This document shows positions 25,632-35,069 of a stretch of 64,000 nt of DNA, piece by piece. The notes beneath the pieces were generated by a model. The model saw only the letters and a program-made list of their open reading frames with translations. It was not told the origin of the DNA and did no database searches. Origin of the DNA: Marinomonas piezotolerans (GTDB taxonomy: Bacteria > Pseudomonadota > Gammaproteobacteria > Pseudomonadales > Marinomonadaceae); NCBI RefSeq assembly GCF_003362755.1, contig NZ_QKRA01000001.1:682001-746000 (forward strand), written 5' to 3'. Position numbers and translations under genes: made by a program. Positions within the stretch are counted from its first letter, which is position 1, and every line of letters begins with the position of its first letter.

Positions 25632-28600
25632 ATGATTCCTAAACTGTCCGAAGTCTCGCCAGTTCAGGCTAAATACCTTTCGTTTATCGAGCGCCTAAAG
25701 GTCTCAGGATTCCAAGGTGACACCAACCCCGACTACGCAAACCGAGTTGCACTGTCTACCGACAACTCCATTTATCAGGTATTACCTCAAGGTGTCATTT
25801 ACCCCGCCTCAGCTGAAGATATTCAGCTGATCACCCGACTTTCGAACGAAGAAGAGTTCCACGACATTGTTTTGAGCGCGCGTGGTGGTGGCACGGGTAC
25901 CAATGGTCAATCTTTATCGGACGGCCTGATTGTTGATCTCTCGAAACACATGAACAAAATTCTCGAAGTTAATGTCGAAGAAGGCTGGGCACGAGTTCAA
26001 AGCGGCGTGGTTAAGGACCAACTAAATAAAGCCGTCGCGAGTGACGGACTATTTTTTGCACCGGAGCTGTCCACGAGCAACAGGGCTACGATCGGCGGCA
26101 TGATCAACACTGATGCCAGTGGTCAAGGCTCTGTTATGTACGGTAAAACCCGCGACCATGTGCTAGAACTAAAAACCGTATTGCTAGACGGAAGCTTAAT
26201 AAAAACTCACCCAATAGATGACGAAACATTAGAAGACATCAAGCAAGGCTCGGATTATCAGGCCCACGCATGCCGAATAGTCGATACCATTCAGAAAACA
26301 AAACAAGATGAAATCAAAGCAACCTTTCCGGAACTAAACCGTTGTCTAACTGGTTACGATTTAGCACATATCCGCGATAACAATGGACAATTCAACCTCA
26401 ACAACATTTTGTGTGGGTCCGAAGGTACTCTTGGTTTTATTGTAGAAGCAAAAGTTAATCTGCTTAAAATACCGACTTATGCAGCGCTGGTTAATATTCG
26501 CTACGATAGCTTTGAAGCCTCACTTCGCCATGCAAAAGAACTCCTAAGCGTTCAACCAACCTCCATTGAGACAGTTGACTCTAAAGTCCTTGGCTTGGCT
26601 AAAAACGATATTATCTGGAACTCTGTCGCAGAGTTTTTTCCACAAAACTCAGGTGAAGACACACAAGGTATCAACCTAGTGGAATACACCGGCGACAGCG
26701 AAGACGAAGTCAACACACGCATAAAAGTACTGACAGACCTGCTCGATATATTAGCTCAAGACCCAAGCTCTAGTTTTCAGGGCTACACCATCGCTAACGG
26801 CCATTCCAACGTCAATAAAATATGGGCCATGCGGAAAAAATCTGTCGGCTTACTTGGTAATGCCGAAGGCGAAAAGCGCCCTGTCCCTTTTGTAGAAGAC
26901 ACCGCAGTCCCGCCTGAGAATCTTGCAGATTTTATTATGGAGTTTCGTGACGTCTTAGACAGCTATGGAGTCACTTATGGGATGTTTGGCCATGTCGACG
27001 CAGGGGTGCTACATGTTCGCCCAGCACTCGATTTAAAAGACGACTCGCAAGAGCCAATGATTCGAGACATCACGGACAAAGTTGTTGCACTTACTCAAAA
27101 GTATAATGGTCTTCTGTGGGGTGAGCACGGCAAAGGAGTCCGCTCAGAGTATGCGCCCGCATTTTTTGGTGATTTGTATACCTCTGTTCAACAAATCAAG
27201 GGGGCTTTTGACCCTCGAAACCAACTCAACCCAGGCAAAATTGCGACGCCATTTGAACTGGGCGCGGAGCTTCTGAAAATTGACGAAGTCCCCATGCGCG
27301 GACAGTTGGATAGACAGATCCCAATATCAAATCGCGATCAATTTAAAGAAGGCATGTACTGCAATGGTAACGGTGCCTGCTTCAACTTTGACCCGAATGA
27401 TGCCATGTGCCCCTCTTGGAAAGGGACGCGTCAGCGTATCCACTCTCCCAAAGGTCGCGCATCTCTGATGCGAGAGTGGCTAAGAGGCATGAGCGAGCAA
27501 GGCGTTGACGTCAAAAAAGCCAGCTATGATTCGCGTCATACTAGCTTTATCAGCAGTTTCTTACCCCGATTACGAAATACATTAGCAAAGAAAAAGGGCG
27601 AATACGATTTCTCCCACGAAGTCCACGAGTCAATGATGGGGTGCCTTGCCTGTAAGTCATGTGTCGGACAATGCCCTATTAAGGTCGATGTTCCTGAATT
27701 TCGTTCAAAATTTCTTGAGCTGTATTACAGTCGGTACCTTCGACCACTCAAGGACTATGCCATCGGCGGACTTGAATACGCTATGCCAGCGCTCTCAGTT
27801 GTACCACAACCATACAACTGGATCGTCGGCAACCGCTTTCTCAACCACATGATTAGTAAGATAGTTGGTGTCGAAGATAGCCCCAAATTCTCAAAGCACA
27901 ACCTTAAACGAGAAATGGCTCGCCGAGGAATACGTTTAGCTACCCCACTCGCCATTGAGGCACTCAGCCCAAAAGATCGCAAGCGGGCTGTTATCGTGGT
28001 TCAAGATGCTTTTACGAGCTACTTTGAAACAGAGCTTGTTCTAGACATGATGGAACTGCTAAGCCGCCTTGGCTTTCAAGCCTACATAGCACCATACATG
28101 CCAAACGGAAAACCCTTGCACGTTCATGGTTTTTTGCGTTCCTTTGAAAAAACGGCACGTAAAAATTTGGACATGCTACAAAATCTATCTTTTTACGGCA
28201 TCCCGATGATCGGAATCGACCCTTCAATGACGCTAACCTACCGTTCGGAATACGCTAAGGTTTTTGGCACAAGTCGTCCGATCCCTAAGATTCAGCTGAT
28301 GCAAGAGTGGCTCGCCAGCCAAACCAAACATCTAGAAAAGCAAGCCATTGCCGTGAAAGATGAAACATTCCACATGATGGCTCACTGTACCGAAAAGACG
28401 AACGCCGCACCTTCGATCCAAGACTGGAAAAAAGTTTTTGAATTACTGGGGCTTGGATTACAAGTTGAAAACGTCGGTTGTTGCGGTATGGCAGGCACCT
28501 ATGGACATGAATCAAGCAACAAAGCCACATCGGTCGAAATCTATGACCTTTCTTGGAAAGAAAAAGTCAACGACCCGTCGTTACAAGGGAAGCTTGTTGC

Positions 28601-28703
28601 AACAGGCTACTCCTGTCGCTGCCAAGCTAAACGTATCGATGATAAAGAGATCAAGCACCCTGCACAGGTATTGTTGGATCACATAAAATCCGACCTAAGT
28701 TAG
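25632..28703 (+). CDS. ydiJ: FAD/iron-sulfur dehydrogenase YdiJ (D-2-hydroxyglutarate dehydrogenase type)
   Basis: A 1,023-residue fused flavin and iron-sulfur dehydrogenase. The N-terminal half is an FAD-binding type-4 domain (SARGGGTGTNGQSL, about 80-93) with its FAD-oxidase C-terminal domain to about 540. A cysteine-rich ferredoxin-like part follows (CNGNGACFNFDPNDAMCPS near 577-595 and CLACKSCVGQCP near 670). The end has a CCG domain (VGCCGMAGTYGH and GYSCRCQ). E. coli YdiJ has been described as a D-2-hydroxyglutarate dehydrogenase; the same activity is likely here. GGAG precedes the ATG and a strong terminator follows. Confidence 0.93.
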   Translation: MIPKLSEVSPVQAKYLSFIERLKVSGFQGDTNPDYANRVALSTDNSIYQVLPQGVIYPASAEDIQLITRLSNEEEFHDIVLSARGGGTGTNGQSLSDGLIVDLSKHMNKILEVNVEEGWARVQSGVVKDQLNKAVASDGLFFAPELSTSNRATIGGMINTDASGQGSVMYGKTRDHVLELKTVLLDGSLIKTHPIDDETLEDIKQGSDYQAHACRIVDTIQKTKQDEIKATFPELNRCLTGYDLAHIRDNNGQFNLNNILCGSEGTLGFIVEAKVNLLKIPTYAALVNIRYDSFEASLRHAKELLSVQPTSIETVDSKVLGLAKNDIIWNSVAEFFPQNSGEDTQGINLVEYTGDSEDEVNTRIKVLTDLLDILAQDPSSSFQGYTIANGHSNVNKIWAMRKKSVGLLGNAEGEKRPVPFVEDTAVPPENLADFIMEFRDVLDSYGVTYGMFGHVDAGVLHVRPALDLKDDSQEPMIRDITDKVVALTQKYNGLLWGEHGKGVRSEYAPAFFGDLYTSVQQIKGAFDPRNQLNPGKIATPFELGAELLKIDEVPMRGQLDRQIPISNRDQFKEGMYCNGNGACFNFDPNDAMCPSWKGTRQRIHSPKGRASLMREWLRGMSEQGVDVKKASYDSRHTSFISSFLPRLRNTLAKKKGEYDFSHEVHESMMGCLACKSCVGQCPIKVDVPEFRSKFLELYYSRYLRPLKDYAIGGLEYAMPALSVVPQPYNWIVGNRFLNHMISKIVGVEDSPKFSKHNLKREMARRGIRLATPLAIEALSPKDRKRAVIVVQDAFTSYFETELVLDMMELLSRLGFQAYIAPYMPNGKPLHVHGFLRSFEKTARKNLDMLQNLSFYGIPMIGIDPSMTLTYRSEYAKVFGTSRPIPKIQLMQEWLASQTKHLEKQAIAVKDETFHMMAHCTEKTNAAPSIQDWKKVFELLGLGLQVENVGCCGMAGTYGHESSNKATSVEIYDLSWKEKVNDPSLQGKLVATGYSCRCQAKRIDDKEIKHPAQVLLDHIKSDLS

Positions 28704-28719
28704 GTTCAAAGTCACCTTC

Positions 28720-28748
28720 AAAAGGCCAAGTAATCACTTGGCCTTTTT
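28720..28748 (+). terminator. Rho-independent terminator after ydiJ
   Basis: AAAAGGCCAAGT and ACTTGGCCTTTT form a perfect 12-bp stem around a 4-base loop and end in T residues, 17 bases after the ydiJ stop. It ends 14 bases before the next start codon. Confidence 0.95.
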
Positions 28749-28761
28749 ATTTGAGAATACC

Positions 28762-29496
28762 ATGCCTCTATTATTTGAAACGCAAGATGAATATGGCTCT
28801 ATTCGAGTATTTGACGACGGAAAATTTCGCTTACTCTCTTTCGCAGACGGAGATGAGCAGAGCCGCATTCAACTTAAAGCTCCCCATGTCCTACAGCACG
28901 AATACACTCAAGCAATGCTACTAGCACTTATCCATAAACACCCTAAAAGGGTCTGTATCTTAGGGCTCGGCGGCGGAGCCTTGATCCATGCCTTAATGAA
29001 AGCCGTAGCTGGCATAAACATGACGGCTGTCGAGTTAAGGCAAGACATTGTAGATATTGCAAAAGAATACTTTCATCTACCACAAAGCAAGAGACTCGAT
29101 ATTATCACCGAAGATGCCGTAGATTACTTGGCAAACACCAACGATAAAAAAGTAGATATTCTATTTGCGGATCTATATCAGCATTTTGGAATGGATAATC
29201 GCGTCACAACCGAATCGTTTTTGCTGGATGCAAAAGCACGACTTAAAGCAGATGGCATGTTGGTCCTGAACTGCTGGGACGAACATCAGTACGATGATGA
29301 TCTAAAGGATATATTAATCAACCAGTTTTCCCACGTACAAGCATTGGACACAGGTTGCGGTAACTGGGTGGTCTTTGCAACCAACACCCCCCACGGACTC
29401 AATGGAAAACAACAGAAAGAAGAATGCGAAAAGCTGAGTCTTCGACTCGGATATTCTCTCTATAAATGGCAAAGTCGACTCCAACAAGTTGTATAG
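28762..29496 (+). CDS. Spermidine-synthase-like methyltransferase-fold protein
   Basis: A 244-residue protein with the Rossmann fold of spermidine synthases and SAM methyltransferases. The cofactor-binding motif is CILGLGGGALIHAL (about residues 62-75), followed by the acidic VELRQDIV and an FADLYQH element. It lacks the N-terminal SpeE strands, so it belongs to the short spermidine-synthase-like group whose reaction is unknown. A longer frame from TTG 28738 would start inside the ydiJ terminator, so ATG 28762 is chosen. The stop codon lies within a long inverted repeat shared with the convergent pgm end. Confidence 0.8.
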   Translation: MPLLFETQDEYGSIRVFDDGKFRLLSFADGDEQSRIQLKAPHVLQHEYTQAMLLALIHKHPKRVCILGLGGGALIHALMKAVAGINMTAVELRQDIVDIAKEYFHLPQSKRLDIITEDAVDYLANTNDKKVDILFADLYQHFGMDNRVTTESFLLDAKARLKADGMLVLNCWDEHQYDDDLKDILINQFSHVQALDTGCGNWVVFATNTPHGLNGKQQKEECEKLSLRLGYSLYKWQSRLQQVV

Positions 29497-29515
29497 CGGG
29501 CGCTATACAACTTGT
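29484..29515. repeat. Perfect 14-bp inverted repeat between convergent genes
   Basis: Arms at 29484-29497 and 29502-29515 are exact inverted complements around a GGGC loop. The left arm includes the stop codon of the methyltransferase-like gene; pgm ends at 29525 on the other strand. No T-tract follows. It is probably a bidirectional transcription end or RNA 3' stabiliser. Confidence 0.8.
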
Positions 29516-29524
29516 ATGTCCGCG

Positions 29525-31159
29525 CTAGGCCAAAACGGAGTCAACTAACGCAACAGCCTCTCGCTCTAACTGAGATAAATGCTCTTCCGAAACAAAGCTT
29601 TCCAAATATATCTTGTAGACATTTTCAGTACCGGAGGGGCGCGCGGCAAACCACCCATTTTCTGTTGTGACTTTTAACCCACCGATTGCGGCTTGATTAC
29701 CAGGAGCATGAGTCAGCTTACTTGTAATCACGTCACCCGCTAGTGTTTCTTGACGAACAGACTCAGCGTCTAAGCCGCTCAAAATAGCCTTTTGAGCGGG
29801 AGTGGCTGTTACATCAATACGCTTGTAATAAGGCTTGCCAAACTTTTTGATTTGTTCTTCCGCTAACTGAGCAGGATTTTTCCCGGTAACGGCAATAATC
29901 TCTGCTGCTAGAAGAGCCAAAATAAAGCCATCCTTATCTGTTGACCAAACAGTGCCATCACGGCGCAAGAAAGACGCACCGGCACTCTCTTCACCACCAA
30001 ATGCCATTGAGCCTTCATACAAGCCATCCACATACCACTTGAACCCTACAGGCACTTCACATAAGCGCTTGCCCAAATCAGAGACGACGCGATCAATCAT
30101 CGCGCTGGAGACAAGTGTCTTACCAAACTGAATGTCACTCGGCCAATCACGATGGGTAGCGAGATATTCAATCGCAACCGCCAAATAGGCATTTGGATTC
30201 ATTAACCCATAACCAGGGCAAACAATACCATGGCGATCATAATCAGGGTCATTACCGACAGCGACATCGAATTTATCTTTAATTTCCAATAAATTTGACA
30301 TGGCGAACGGTGACGAACAATCCATTCGAATACGACCATCCTTATCCAGCGGCATAAAACCAAAAGCCGGATCAACTCGCTTATTCACTACCTCTATATC
30401 AAGCCCATACTTGTCAGCAATAGGTTGCCAATACGCAATACCCGAACCACCCAAGGGATCTACACCTATGCGCACGCCAGCTTTTTTAATCGCGTCCATA
30501 TCAATCACTGACCCCAAGTCATCGACGTAATGCGCAATGTAATCAAACGGTTGCACAAACTCGCTAGTCTTGGCGTGTTCATATGATACTTTTTTCACTC
30601 CCACTAGCTTTTCAACGAGTAATTCATTCGCTCGTTTTGCTATCCAATCAGTAATATCTTTATCTGCAGGGCCACCTTTGGGTGGATTATATTTGATGCC
30701 ACCGTCTTCTGGTGGATTGTGTGATGGCGTAATCACTATGCCATCAGCCTGATCTTCGGCAGATTGGTTGTACGTCAAAATTGCGTGAGAAATTACCGGC
30801 GTAGGTGTAAAACCATCGTCAGACTGAACCTTAACCGTAACATTGTTAGCAACTAAAACTTGCAATGCAGTAGTAAATGCAGCTTCTGACAATGCGTGAG
30901 TATCTTTCCCTAAAAATAGTGGCCCAGTAATACCTTTGGAAATACGGTACTCAGCGATTGCTTGGCAGACAACCAAGATATGTTGCTCATTAAAGCTCTT
31001 TGCAAATGCACTACCGCGGTGCCCGGAAGTACCAAAACTCACAAGCTCTTCCGCTACACCAACATCAGGCGTCAAAGCATAATAAGATGAAACCAATTTG
31101 GGGATATTAACGAGCGATTCATGAGGTGCAAGCTGCCCTGCTTGTGGATGAATTGCCAT
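29525..31159 (-). CDS. pgm: Phosphoglucomutase (alpha-D-glucose-specific)
   Basis: This enzyme interconverts glucose-1-phosphate and glucose-6-phosphate. The 544 residues match the bacterial Pgm family. The phosphoserine loop is [15 protein letters not shown] (about 143-157), the metal-binding loop is DPDYDRHG, the sugar-binding loop is GGEESAGAS, and the phosphate-binding end is [10 protein letters not shown]. It is monocistronic, divergent from nothing close, and convergent with the methyltransferase-like gene. Confidence 0.97.
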   Translation of the reverse strand: MAIHPQAGQLAPHESLVNIPKLVSSYYALTPDVGVAEELVSFGTSGHRGSAFAKSFNEQHILVVCQAIAEYRISKGITGPLFLGKDTHALSEAAFTTALQVLVANNVTVKVQSDDGFTPTPVISHAILTYNQSAEDQADGIVITPSHNPPEDGGIKYNPPKGGPADKDITDWIAKRANELLVEKLVGVKKVSYEHAKTSEFVQPFDYIAHYVDDLGSVIDMDAIKKAGVRIGVDPLGGSGIAYWQPIADKYGLDIEVVNKRVDPAFGFMPLDKDGRIRMDCSSPFAMSNLLEIKDKFDVAVGNDPDYDRHGIVCPGYGLMNPNAYLAVAIEYLATHRDWPSDIQFGKTLVSSAMIDRVVSDLGKRLCEVPVGFKWYVDGLYEGSMAFGGEESAGASFLRRDGTVWSTDKDGFILALLAAEIIAVTGKNPAQLAEEQIKKFGKPYYKRIDVTATPAQKAILSGLDAESVRQETLAGDVITSKLTHAPGNQAAIGGLKVTTENGWFAARPSGTENVYKIYLESFVSEEHLSQLEREAVALVDSVLA

Positions 31160-31325
31160 ATGTATGCCTCTTTATAAAGTGATGATCTATCTTCGCCAAA
31201 TACCAAAAGACTTGCAACGAAAGCCTCAATGTATCTGCCTCATTCTAGAGATCATCTAGACTACTAGAAAAGATGTTACAAAACATAGATTTATAATGCG
31301 CACCTTAGTAACAAAATATTAATTA

Positions 31326-33473
31326 TCATGCTGCGGTGACCTTGAATAGGCTAACTAAACGAGACAAAGAATTTGCTTTTGCCTGAACCAAATCAGCATT
31401 TGTACGCACTAGTCTAACGCTAGAGCCCATTTGGTCAGAGCTAGCTGCTACCTGATGCGCATGATCACCATTTTGCTGGCTGCTCACGGAAATTTGCTCG
31501 ATTATCGAAAACATGTCGCCAGCAATAGCAGATAACTTATCACTGTCATTCGAAGCTGCTTCATTTTTATCGAGGCTATTATTAACATCCTGTACGCCCC
31601 GCTCCATGAATCCGACTGCCCGGCTTGTTTCTGCTTGGATTCCTTCGACGACCTTACCAATATCAGCCGCTGCAGTGGCGGTTCGGTTAGCCAATGCCCT
31701 TACCTCATCCGCCACAACAGAAAAGCCTCGACCGTACTCCCCTGCCCGCGCGGCCTCTATTGCGGCATTAAGAGCAAGAAGATTGGTTTGGCTAGTAATG
31801 TCAGTGATCTCATCAACGAACTGCCCAACACTGTCAGCTTTTTGGCTAAGCAGATTTACAGAATCTGCCGACGTTTGAACGACATCTCGAATCATCTCAG
31901 TACTTTGACGCACGAGAAGATATTGGTTACGCGCGCCTTGAACAGCCTCTTCCATTGACGCTCTCATGACCTTAACCGTGCTGTTCGCTTGATCTACGTA
32001 TCCAGATTGGCTTTGAACAACGCTTAACGAGTCTGCTGCAGCCAATTGCACCGCTTCAGCTGCCTGAGATGCCTCCTTGTTTGATGCTTCCATCTTATGG
32101 GTCAGTATCGCTACTTCTTTAGCAGATTGAATGACCTCTCCGACAATATTGTCTAGATTATCAACAAAACTATTTATCCATCGTCCCAGATTACCTGCTT
32201 CATTTGGCGGCAAGCGGTTTACGTCCATCCGCTGAGTGAGGTCCCCCTCACCCTCTGCCAATTGACGAATAACTTTCGTCATACCCCCAAGTTGCCGCGC
32301 CAACCGAGCTGGTCCTAACCGAGAATAAATGAGAGACAACGCAAATGCGAAACCAGTTGATACAGCTAAAGAGATAACTGGCGACAGACCGACGAACACG
32401 TTAAGAGAACACTGAAAAGCAAGCGTAAGAATCATAAACAGCCAGTACATTTTCATTAAGGTATAGCCCACCGATCTAGGCCGATATACCTCTTCAACAT
32501 CCCCCTCGCACATCATTCCCCAACGGTCATCTGAACCTGAAAGTGAAAACGTTACCCCTTTGCCGATAACAGGAATATGACGATAGTCCGAATAGCCTGG
32601 GTACTTAACATAGAGATTCTGGCCATTTTTAATGGTTTCACGCACACCAGGGTGTAACTCCCCTGTTTTAGGATCAGTAAATTTTACCTCTAGCTCAGTG
32701 TGCTCTTTTATGGAAACAACGCCAAACGGCGTATGAACGCCTTGCTTCAAATTTTCTCCCATAAAAAAGGTGTCATCCTCAAAGCGAGAGCGACTTAGCG
32801 CGATACCAGGCTCAATGGTGGTATCAAAGTTTGATTCCACCATAAATAGATAATTATCACCTGACTCATTATAAATATGACCGGCCTCACGCTGAATCAA
32901 ATCGCTGATCACATCATTCGGTAGGCGCGCCGCCAAAAGTTTTGATTCCCCAGCGTATTCCACCGGCAAGTAAAACATCACTGTCATTTGATCATGAAAC
33001 TTAGACGTCGTTGGTCCGAGATCTAAGGTCACAGCATCTCTATAGGGGCCGTGTAGAAAACGACCTCGCTTTGCACGTTGCAATGCTCTAGTTTGTTCGA
33101 ACGCTTTTCCGGTTCTGGATGAGACCGTCGAATACGTAATCGTCGCATCCATTCCAATAAGCATAAACTCAGATGCCTCAGGTAGAGACTGCTGTAATAA
33201 CTGAAGACTATCAGCCAGATGAACATCGGCAGAAAGTGAAGGTAATGAGAGCGCTGTTTGCTCTAAACGATCCCAGACATTATTGGTAAACTGCTGCAGT
33301 AATTTAACGCGCGTATTGGCGATCCCTTCAAAGGTCGTCTCTATATCTTTGTACGCTTTTCGATTGACATAGCAACTCCAACCTAAACGTAACTTCCCAT
33401 TAGCACCCCAAATACTCAACCAACGCTTTTCACTCGTCGTCAATGCCATCGAATCACTTTGCAATTTCGCCAT
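31326..33473 (-). CDS. Methyl-accepting chemotaxis protein with unusual topology
   Basis: A 715-residue chemoreceptor. The C-terminal signalling hairpin is clear, with the tip region [19 protein letters not shown] that contacts CheA and CheW. A HAMP-like segment lies about 384-440. Unusually, the only hydrophobic segments are two adjacent helices at about 337-360 and 364-383; the 335 residues before them have no signal or anchor helix. Sensor and signalling parts should therefore lie on the same, cytoplasmic, side. The sensor region is not recognisable from sequence; it opens with a segment of aromatic residues (KRWLSIWG...). An AAGGGG ribosome binding site precedes the ATG. Confidence 0.9.
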   Translation of the reverse strand: MAKLQSDSMALTTSEKRWLSIWGANGKLRLGWSCYVNRKAYKDIETTFEGIANTRVKLLQQFTNNVWDRLEQTALSLPSLSADVHLADSLQLLQQSLPEASEFMLIGMDATITYSTVSSRTGKAFEQTRALQRAKRGRFLHGPYRDAVTLDLGPTTSKFHDQMTVMFYLPVEYAGESKLLAARLPNDVISDLIQREAGHIYNESGDNYLFMVESNFDTTIEPGIALSRSRFEDDTFFMGENLKQGVHTPFGVVSIKEHTELEVKFTDPKTGELHPGVRETIKNGQNLYVKYPGYSDYRHIPVIGKGVTFSLSGSDDRWGMMCEGDVEEVYRPRSVGYTLMKMYWLFMILTLAFQCSLNVFVGLSPVISLAVSTGFAFALSLIYSRLGPARLARQLGGMTKVIRQLAEGEGDLTQRMDVNRLPPNEAGNLGRWINSFVDNLDNIVGEVIQSAKEVAILTHKMEASNKEASQAAEAVQLAAADSLSVVQSQSGYVDQANSTVKVMRASMEEAVQGARNQYLLVRQSTEMIRDVVQTSADSVNLLSQKADSVGQFVDEITDITSQTNLLALNAAIEAARAGEYGRGFSVVADEVRALANRTATAAADIGKVVEGIQAETSRAVGFMERGVQDVNNSLDKNEAASNDSDKLSAIAGDMFSIIEQISVSSQQNGDHAHQVAASSDQMGSSVRLVRTNADLVQAKANSLSRLVSLFKVTAA

Positions 33474-33863
33474 CTTTTCCCCTTAGCCCACTTTAATCAA
33501 CCGCCATTACAGGCCATTGATGACAATACAGCAAAGCACGTACCACATTTCGAAAAGAGCAACTTTTAAATTAGATGATTAAACTATAAATAAAATTAAA
33601 AACAGATGTTTATAAAGATTATCGCGAGTAAAATAGATAATAAATCTAAAAAAGCAATGAGTGGCGAGTCAGATATGAATTAGTAATATAAGCTGCCGTT
33701 ATAACTCACTGAGATACCAAAACAACCACCAACAGCAAACCGACACCCCAGAATTCAACTGCTGCACCATGACAGACTTAAAATTTACAAAACCGCACCA
33801 ACAATAAGCAAAATCTTCAACTAAACTAATTACTTAAGGCTTCGGTATGAAGTGAGGTATCGA
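33474..33863. other. Intergenic region between the chemoreceptor and patatin genes
   Basis: A 390-base AT-rich divergent promoter region. I looked for a sigma-28 flagellar promoter serving the chemoreceptor (TAAA-N15-GCCGATAA) and found no convincing match. No open frame, RNA gene or clear repeat is visible. GAGG at about 33854-33857 is the ribosome binding site of the patatin gene. Confidence 0.5.
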
Positions 33864-35009
33864 ATGAACGAAAAGAAAACCGCTTTGTTATTGTCTGGAG
33901 GTGGCGCAAGAGGGGCTTATCAGATCGGAGTTCTGTCAGCGATCGCATCGTTACTACCTAAAGGCAGCCCTATTCCATTTAAGATCTTATGTGGCACCTC
34001 CGCGGGCGCACTGAACGCAGCACTCCTTGCTACCCAAGCATCGGACTTCAAACGAGGTGTGAAACAATTATCATATATTTGGCGCCACCTAACTCCAGAT
34101 CAAGTCTACCGCGTCAGTCGCTGGCCAATAGCTTCTTCCATTACTAAAACACTTGCGTCAGCTTTCTTACAGCAGGAAAAGGGAGCCTCTCTTTCGCTCA
34201 TGGTAAATGACCCGCTTGAAGCTCTGTTAACGAGGTTTCTAAATTTAGACAAAGTCTCCGTCGCACTGCATCATCGTTTTATAGAAACGCTAGCGATTAC
34301 AGCCATCAATTATTCTGATGGTAATTCAACCACTTTCTTTCAAACTTCTAATTCAAGCTTATCGGATTGGCATAAAGGAAGAAGAGTAGGCACAAAAGAC
34401 CCAATAACGATTCAGCATTTATTGGCGTCCAGCGCTATTCCGGGTATTTTTCCGCCGCGAAGAGTTGGCACACATTATTTTGGAGACGGGGCTGTTCGTC
34501 TTGGTTCCGCAATTCAACCAGCTATCAACTTAGGAGCAGAAAAATTACTCCTGATTGGCGTTAGTGATAATCGCCAGGCGAGAGACTGGGCATCTTCACC
34601 AACCGCCGCATCCGCAGACGAACCCTCCATTGTACAGGTTTTGGGACAGCTGCTTAACAGTGCTTTCATCGACTCAATAGATCAAGACATCGCCAATATA
34701 AATGAACTCAATAAGCTGTTGTCTCTCGTTCCCGAAGAAAATAGACCGCCGGACCTATCCCACCGAGAGACCCTCATTATCTCACCATCATCTGGATTAA
34801 ACGTGATCGCAAGAGAACATATCAATACTCTACCTCGCAATATCAGCCGCTTATTAAGAACAGCAAGTGGTAATAAACCGGAAAATGCCGCGTCTGCAGC
34901 CAGCTATCTTTTATTCACCCCCGAATATTGCCAAGCACTGATAGAGCTAGGCTATAAGGATGCAATGTGGGAAAAAGAGAAAATCCAAGCGTTTCTTGAG
35001 ATTAACTAA
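33864..35009 (+). CDS. Patatin-like phospholipase
   Basis: A 381-residue lipid acyl hydrolase of the patatin/RssA type with a Ser-Asp catalytic dyad. The oxyanion loop is GGGARGAYQIGVL at the N-terminus, the nucleophile lies in GTSAGALNA (about residues 45-53), and the aspartate is in FGDGAVR (about 206-212). A DUF3336 domain is absent. No signal peptide is seen, so it is cytoplasmic or peripheral. GAGG six bases before ATG 33864 favours it over GTG 33852. A bidirectional terminator separates it from aceF. Confidence 0.92.
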   Translation: MNEKKTALLLSGGGARGAYQIGVLSAIASLLPKGSPIPFKILCGTSAGALNAALLATQASDFKRGVKQLSYIWRHLTPDQVYRVSRWPIASSITKTLASAFLQQEKGASLSLMVNDPLEALLTRFLNLDKVSVALHHRFIETLAITAINYSDGNSTTFFQTSNSSLSDWHKGRRVGTKDPITIQHLLASSAIPGIFPPRRVGTHYFGDGAVRLGSAIQPAINLGAEKLLLIGVSDNRQARDWASSPTAASADEPSIVQVLGQLLNSAFIDSIDQDIANINELNKLLSLVPEENRPPDLSHRETLIISPSSGLNVIAREHINTLPRNISRLLRTASGNKPENAASAASYLLFTPEYCQALIELGYKDAMWEKEKIQAFLEIN

Positions 35010-35026
35010 AAAAACAATAGACATAA

Positions 35027-35052
35027 AAAAAAGCAGCCTAGGCTGCTTTTTT
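35027..35052. terminator. Bidirectional rho-independent terminator
   Basis: A perfect palindrome centred at 35039/35040 (core CAGCCTAGGCTG) is flanked by A-runs on the left and T-runs on the right, so it ends transcription of the patatin gene on the plus strand and of aceF on the minus strand. Confidence 0.93.
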
Positions 35053-35069
35053 AGAAGTTAATGAATAAC

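Noticed and set aside
33474-33863. A flagellar sigma-28 promoter for the chemoreceptor gene
   Set aside because: TAAA-like and GCCGATAA-like elements do not occur at the right spacing.
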